A program made the translations under genes and the position numbers. The notes beneath the pieces are model-generated. The model was not told where the DNA came from and did no database searches. It saw only the letters and a program-made list of their open reading frames with translations. Source: Platycnemis pennipes (lineage: Eukaryota; Arthropoda; Insecta; Odonata; Platycnemididae). Taken from it: a stretch of DNA of 64,000 bases. This document shows, one piece after another, positions 57,736 to 64,000 of the stretch. Location: assembly GCA_933228895.1 (NCBI GenBank), contig OW121846.1, positions 48,564,107-48,628,106 on the forward strand, written 5' to 3'. Each line of letters starts with the position of its first letter. The first letter of the stretch is position 1.

Positions 57736-59983
57736 TTATTTTCCAAGGATAGACTCTCTCTCGGTAAAACTTATATCGGTCTGTACAATATTCAGGCCTA
57801 ACCATCAAAAATGGATGTGAAATTAAAAATATTGACTTTTTTTTAAATTTTCTTGCTGGGTTTACAATTTGTCTAATCATGTGTGTCGTACGTTACGAAG
57901 ATACTGATATAAAATAATCGAGCACTCAATTGTGGCTGCCTGAATTTGCTTCATTTTGCAATCGTTGGTATTGTTGACAGTTAAGTACATTGGCTAAGTC
58001 AGCATGGATAGCAGAATATAGAGGGAAAATATTTCCACAGTGGAATAGGTGAGCTTACAAAAATACCACATCCAACGTAGTAATGAGTGCAGAATGAACT
58101 TTAGGATGTGGGAGCAAACTATTTGCATCTGGTGTTTTCCCTTGCCTCTTCGGATACCAGTCTGATTTTTATAGCTTTATATATTTTAGTTTTCCTGAAA
58201 TATACAGAAACATGTCTTAAACATCGAAGTCCTTTCACCTTATCGCAAATTGTTGTTATTAGTTAAGTGACTATTGGACATTAGGATTTTCTTCTCTGTA
58301 AATTTTCCTTCCCCATATAAACTTCAATGCCCAAATTTTTATCTTCTTCTGCAAAAAAGATATATTTAATGGCACCGTGTTAAATATCAACCCATGGTCC
58401 AAATTGAGAGAATATTTTAATTTACAAATCTTTATTTGATAAGGAAATATTATTGACATTTGAGTGAATATGAGAATAAATGGGATGGAAAACCATACAA
58501 TGAGGTGTGTTAACCTAAAATCAGAAGGGATTAATGAGGGTTTATATGATTTATTCCCGTTTTTCCCATGGATTTATGAATTGATTTCCTCAGAAATTTG
58601 TGCTAAATATGTCTTGAAATATAGAATTATTCAAAATCTGCCTCCATAAAACCTCATTAGAAGACCGATTGATATAGAATTTTTAAATGTGAGGATGAAT
58701 CCAAAGTCATACAAAATAATGGTTTGAAGCTTTTATTTATGCAAAAAATTTTCTTTCAGAAAGAAAAAAAGAAAATTACCTAAGGACACTAACATACTAC
58801 ATCCGTGATTCTCCTACTTTTTCCAATTTAAGGAGAAGCTGTGCTTCGAAATGCTGTATTCCTATGATTTATATCATTTGTGGTAATGAGTGAATTTAGG
58901 CTTTGTGATGCCTTTTGTATTTTAAAATATGCATTTGCCAGATCCACATGGTAAAATATCATGCAACAATATGTTAAACAAACGTTTTAGGTACGTAATG
59001 AAAACTAAATATTGTATTGACTCCAACATTCGTTTCCATGTAGTCATAATTTCATTACAATGTTTATTAATGAACTGAGGAAAAGAAATAGGTATTTGTT
59101 GTTGTAAAACGTTGAAAATGTGTCTTAACTGTTTACTTTCGTGATAAATTGCATTATGAATGTATAATAGAAGCACATGGCAACGCCGAGATTGCATAAA
59201 CCGTTGAGGGGTACCCTACTGTATCTTGTTGACAGCGGTAGAAGTGTGGAGCCTTTGTATTTTCAAGCATTCAGTAGTGTTTCTTCACGCAATAGATATT
59301 GTATTCATCATTTACCTTTTCATCACCTATTATGTTATACTTCAATCATTTGTTCGTGGGATCATTCATACATCAAATTCAGCTTTACTTTTTCGCCATC
59401 TCATTTTCGGTGGAATCGTATTCATCTCTGATTAATACGATCGTATTCATTATATTAATTAAACCTATTGAATCCAAATTCATTAAAATGGGCAGCCATA
59501 CTCAACATAAGGGCAGGTTTATGAAAAAAGAAAGTTCAAAGTTTTAATAACTTACGGACTGGACTTAGAACTTCAACTCCCAATACGCCTTGTGTTCGCT
59601 ATCACTAGAATATCAATTCCTGCGCAAGGGCTATCTTTGCAAGTGTGCGGTTTGAATCTAGAAAACGACTACTTCTCTCATGGGCAATTATGCTTCTCAG
59701 GCTCCAGAGTCGGTATATGGTCTGATCTTTATGTTTATGCAGAAAACGGACAAAGAAAAAAATGTAGTCAATCCATTAGCGTTACAGAAAAAAACGAAAA
59801 TCTGTGAAAAACATCATTTTTCTTCCTTTCCTTTCATTCCACAGCATATCCACAGCAACACACGGTAGGCTATTGAATTGAATGATCTCTTTTCTCGGTG
59901 AATCTAAGTTTGCTAAAATAATTTTATTTTCTTTCCCATGCATTTCATATCAGACTGATCCACAGCAAAGAGTGGCCGCGTAG
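57736..59983. other. No gene seen
   Basis: Unassigned. Overlapping plus frames at 59177-59547 in three registers indicate composition, not coding. Confidence 0.4.
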
Positions 59984-59998
59984 CACTTTCAGTGCGGC
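59984..59998 (+). repeat. piggyBac-like left terminal inverted repeat
   Basis: cactttcagtgcggc, exact complement of 62653-62667. Confidence 0.75.
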
Positions 59999-61394
59999 TT
60001 ATATAATTTGTAAATTGTTGCTAGTGGCTGAATATTTTTTTTTCATTATTCGTTTGTAGAAATGTATGTAAATGTGAAATTCAATAATCTTTTTTGTTTT
60101 TTTGTTTTTAAATTTATTACAAAAAATTTTTAAATCATGACGTCAATTGACGTCATCCGCCACGGAATAGAACCTTTAATAAATATTGCGGGTTGCATAG
60201 CCACCCCGTAAATTGCTTAAGTTTTTTTTTCGTTCCATTACGTTTTGTTTCTCATTCTTTGATATAGTTTGTCAAAACCATAGATGACTTATAAATAAGC
60301 AATTCAACTTGTTCAATTTTTATTTTGTTTTTGCTATTATAATATCGCCCTTTTTGTTCAACAAAGACTCTCCCATATGTCTTACCCATTTGTCTCATTT
60401 TTTATCCTCAACTTTTTCTGTAATGGAATGAACGAGGTCGTTTACTTTGCTTGTGTTCTCTCATACGAAGTTTTTTGACGTTTAATAAAAAAATTGGTAG
60501 TAACGGAAACAAATGTATGTCCCCCACTTTAGTAGAATTGTCTTCATACACACCTTTGGGGTATTATTCATCAGTACTCACTATTAGTACTCACAGTATT
60601 CACTCTGACCCACCATTATTTTACATGGAAGGCCCTTATAATATATACGTAATTTTATAATGCATTTATTTAATAGTTAAATAAAAGTAACAATAATATT
60701 TTTTTAATGTGAAAGCAATTATATATACTGAGCTAAAGATATTATATTGCTGAAAACCCACTCAAACTTCAATCGCCCTCATTACTCAATTCAATTCAAT
60801 ACTAATTCAATTTCGTTAACTCTTCCTTTGCAATGTTCGGCATATGCTGCTTTTCTTGTTGGTGATAACAATTCAGAAACCTCTTTTTATATTATCTTAC
60901 CCCATACCACTCCCAATGCACCGAGTGACGATCGCCACCACAGGATATACACGGCAAATAGAGAGACAGCCGTAAATGTGGCATATTTCTCAAGGCTAAA
61001 ACATCGTGCCACAAGCCCGTTGGGTGGCTAGCGGGGTGTAATGAAGATATAACCGTTTCCAAACTCACCCTCCAAACCTTTGACACCCACAACTCTTTAG
61101 AAGTATTACCCTTTACATCTATGGAGAAAGATAATACTGTGACACGGCACTAAAAACCATATAAGAGGAAACAAATAGTGTCTTTTAATAGCCCCGATGA
61201 CAGAAACAACATGAAAAAGGAACACATTTAATTCCCTTTAAAACTATTGTAAAATTGTATCATATTTTCTTTTCCGAATTTTACGTTAAGTTATGCATCA
61301 AAACACATTCTAGGCTTTAGGTTAAGTAAAAAAGTTTTCAAACTACATGTGAACATTATTTATTTATTTGATATATATACAAACAATAGAATTT

Positions 61395-61490
61395 ACTAAT
61401 TGAAAATATACAAATTAAAAATACAAAACTTGAAAATATACTAATTGAAAATATACAAATTAAATATATACAAATTGAAAATATACATAC
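61395..61490. repeat. A+T-rich minisatellite
   Basis: Repeats of aattgaaaatatacaa. It extends the end of the transposase frame with MYIFNLYIFN-type residues that are not part of the family. Confidence 0.7.
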
Positions 61491-62169
61491 TTATATATAA
61501 TATTTTCTGATACAAAAAAATTATTTTGTCTTTTCCGTGATACTTTTGGAAACACGGGCTCAAGCAAAGAGGAGGTGTCCCCTCACATGCTGGACAAAAG
61601 TAAATTGTGTCCTTGCGAACCCCGCTTTCATAACACTCCCGGCACCTCTTTTGTGGTCGTCGTTTTTGTTTTGAGGGATCGTCTATTATATGTAACGTTG
61701 GGAAGTGGTCTGACAAAGTGTGTACTCTGGAGGGGACTGAAGCTGGGGGTGGGGTAAAGGCGGGTAGGAGGAGAGATCTTATTGCTGCAGTACGAAAATC
61801 GAAAAGGGATAATTTCGGGTGGATTCTATTGTAAAGAAAATGGCTATTTAGTAGAAGAATATGGAAGATGTGGATGCCCAACTTCTTATACCATTTTAGC
61901 GTCTTGCGTTCAAATGGGTAATATGCCATCATTTGATCAGCTCGATCAATGCCTCCCATTGCCTCGTTGTACCTGGCCACCGCCTCCGGCCTGGAGACTG
62001 TTCCTCGCCCTCTGCGGCGGGGAACGTCAATAGGGCGACTTCCATACTCGGAGCTGATCATCAGTACATTCCTTTTGTCTTTCCACTTCAAGACGCAAAT
62101 TCCATCATCAGTAAAGGCATCCACAATCTCTCCTTTCTTTAGTTTGCACTTGGTGATAGTAGTGTTGTG
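61441..62169 (-). pseudogene. piggyBac-type transposase, C-terminal part
   Basis: Minus strand, open from a TAA at 62172-62170 to the stop at 61441, about 242 codons. The transposase cuts and pastes the element at TTAA sites. Visible are the end of the DDE domain (LKKGEIV, VLKWKDKRNVLMIS, RYNEAMGGIDRADQMMAYYP with the last catalytic aspartate in GGIDRAD, and TLKWYKKLGIHIFHILLLNS) and the C-terminal cysteine-rich zinc-binding tail (KRCRECYESGVRKDTIYFCP, CEGTPPLCLSPCFQKYH). GTG at 62124 only looks like a start. The upstream residues NTTITKCKLKKGE still match the family. The first two catalytic aspartates are lost with the N-terminus, yet the remaining part is free of stops, suggesting a fairly recent insertion or deletion event, or selection on this part. 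Confidence 0.85.
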
Positions 62170-62257
62170 TTAGCCTTTCGGTTACTCCGTAATACTTTCG
62201 GTACTCGGTAATTTTTAATTACAAGTTTTATGCATGATATGTAGTGAGTGTTTGGTG

Positions 62258-62315
62258 AGATTTCACCCCCTGCCACACACCTATATGGTGGCTTGCAGGG
62301 TATTATGTAGATGTA
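62258..62315 (+). mobile_element. CR1-like LINE 3' tail inside the piggyBac element
   Basis: ccctgccacacacctatatg and gtggcttgcagggtattatg match the tail of 22265-22895. It lies where the piggyBac N-terminal coding region should be. Confidence 0.65.
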
Positions 62316-62652
62316 TATGAAGAGACATTACTAAGCGATGTATTAAGAACTTAAAAAGATATTAGAACAGAAATAACAAATAAAATACATACTTACAATC
62401 TCATACCTGACTTTTACATTGCCATGTGTAAGGCTAACAACGAAGATTTTATCATAAATAAAATAATTATGATTCAGAAACTAAACTTGTTCCAAAGCAG
62501 ATTAGAGTCAAATGAATGACGGGAAGCTCACACTGAGTTCGTCCGAGGCGCTGAGGCGGAGAAAAACCGTCTTGAAAAGAAAGGTACGCATGACTTCAAT
62601 TGACGTCATGCCGCCACTGGACCTAACATGCTATGACGTCAATTGACGTCAT

Positions 62653-62667
62653 GCCGCACTGAAAGTG
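62653..62667 (-). repeat. piggyBac-like right terminal inverted repeat
   Basis: Exact inverted copy of 59984-59998, adjoining the palindrome at 62634-62651. Confidence 0.75.
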
Positions 62668-64000
62668 TTAGCTAGTAAGTACTCACAATAATCTGGACTC
62701 CAATAAATGTTATGATCAAATAACTGAATTATGAAATTAGTCAATTTTCGTTTGAGTCCAGAAACAATGTTTGAGGCACACTTTACCTTCTGAGATTATG
62801 GAAAAGTGACATACTAAAGAGGAAATGAAAAAAGGTACAGTGTATACGGATGGCGAACCTTACACATGCGATGTACTTACGCGCATAAAAGCCGGTATAA
62901 TAATTATGATTGCACTAAACCTGTTGTATTATCTGAACTCATACGGTTAAATTATGCATTCTAATTTTAAAATTGAGGTTAATGAACAGGTTTGCTTCCT
63001 ATTCTTGCTAATGGCAAGGTACCTTAATAAAAACTTAATATCCTTTCAGGGATTTCTGATATTCTAAGTTTTCGCTACTGCCGGAGACCCGATTTCTTGT
63101 GACTCCCGTTCGTCGATCATTTTCAGGTTATAGAACACTGCAGACTCTTTATGTTTATCTGAAACCGGTCAAAATGCTAAACACGTGATTGCATTAATAA
63201 GTACGTACATACATACATATATAGGTGCATTTAAATTACTGTATACAGATACCTTTCCTTTAAGAAAAACGTCTACCGCAAGTGTAATCGATAAAGAAGT
63301 GGTGCTGCTAAACTCCCAATATTCTGAACACATAGGTTTGTACATTCTGATTTGACGTAAGTTGGCAGCCATAAAAAAGTAACCAACGTAGTATGTGCAA
63401 AGTAATTAATTTCAAGAAAGATGTTGTAAACATTTGCCATGAGTACCACCTTATACAAATTCCATATACATAGGCATTATGAAGAATAAAAATTCAAGTC
63501 GACTCCTTAATTTCTATACCCCATTTCATATTTTATTTATTTATTTAACTCTAGAAACAGCACTAAACACTTTACATTGAGTCATTAAAAAAATAAATTA
63601 TGAAAACAATTTATAATAACAACAAAAATGATAAGAAACAGAATTTGAACAGGAGTAATTAAATTGAAAGACATCCTTAGCAACGTTGCCATGTTCATCG
63701 CAGCATGCCGGCTCCTTCCTCGGAAGAAAACCGGAATTATGTTCTTTGAACTTAAATACTAACGTTTAACATCCAATTTCCTAGGCTGGAAAAAATATAT
63801 TATGTTCTTAAATATTTCGTGCACGTTTCCTTAGTTTTTTAACGATTTTTTTTGGGCCAGAATTGAAATAAAAATTTTTATGTGCAGGAGTGTCATCATA
63901 CTCCCATATGGACAATGCATTTCAACGTGAAAAACCTTCATTTTCAAATCCATATATCATCGTTAAATGGCCGATGACATAGCAATTTTTTTTACTATTC
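62668..64000. other. No gene seen
   Basis: A+T-rich, unassigned to the window end. Short minus frames at 63169-63458 have no motif. Confidence 0.4.

Larger units (their letters stand above)
59984..62667 (-). mobile_element. piggyBac-like element, internally deleted, with both ends
   Basis: Terminal inverted repeats cactttcagtgcggc (59984-59998) and its complement (62653-62667) enclose 2684 bp. Just inside each end is the 18-bp palindrome TGACGTCAATTGACGTCA (60138-60155; 62634-62651; a variant at 62591-62608). The right flank is TTAG and the left flank GTAG, compatible with a decayed TTAA target. The C-terminal part of the transposase is at 61441-62169 on the minus strand. The N-terminal two thirds are missing, and a CR1-like LINE tail sits in the gap. 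Confidence 0.7.

Overview
This window looks like intergenic and intronic DNA from a large, repeat-rich arthropod genome. No bacterial, organellar or rRNA content is visible. The evidence is about 60-65% A+T by eye, very few long open frames, and a mixed, mostly dead load of arthropod-type mobile elements: Penelope-like elements with GIY-YIG ends, RTE-like, CR1-like and Jockey-like LINEs, mariner, pogo/Tigger, piggyBac, Harbinger, Helitron and tRNA-derived SINEs. I cannot name the species.

One host gene stands out. It lies on the minus strand between about 20942 and 12886 and is hidden because its exons are only 79 to 132 bases long. Exon 1 encodes a start methionine and a clean signal peptide. 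Five further exons have good splice sites, and every internal junction is phase 1, so the pieces join into one frame (about 227 codons if it stops at the TGA at 12888-12886). Two exons (17664-17548 and 15279-15163) have the same length and encode similar 39-residue helical segments, and their downstream introns are also alike, so a block of the gene was duplicated. I do not recognise the family. Introns 1 and 5 have collected LINE fragments.

Layout: 1-735 RTE-like LINE 3' end; 1460-1990 Penelope end (minus); 3740-5080 dead mariner with both TIRs; 5622-5875 possible solo LTR; 6108-8816 Penelope end followed by a repeat that recurs at 48590-54777 and partly at 35850-36500; 8885-8997 alcohol-dehydrogenase-like fragment; 10850-12130 Jockey-like LINE; 12880-20942 the secreted-protein gene; 22265-22895 CR1-like LINE; 23530-24470 and 25180-26350 Penelope pieces; 26500-39000 mostly unrecognised DNA with two SINEs; 39140-40800 Tigger and a Penelope element with two direct pseudo-LTRs; 42620-43600 LINE; 46382-48105 Helitron N-terminal remnant; 50571-51945 Harbinger-like insertion; 57068-57735 pogo-like 5' end; 59984-62667 internally deleted piggyBac-like element.

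The repeated 6.3-8.8 kb and 48.6-54.8 kb segments are useful because the shorter copy preserves the empty sites of several insertions in the longer copy. At least four distinct Penelope families carry a hammerhead-ribozyme-like core near their ends. None of the mobile elements appears to encode an intact protein.
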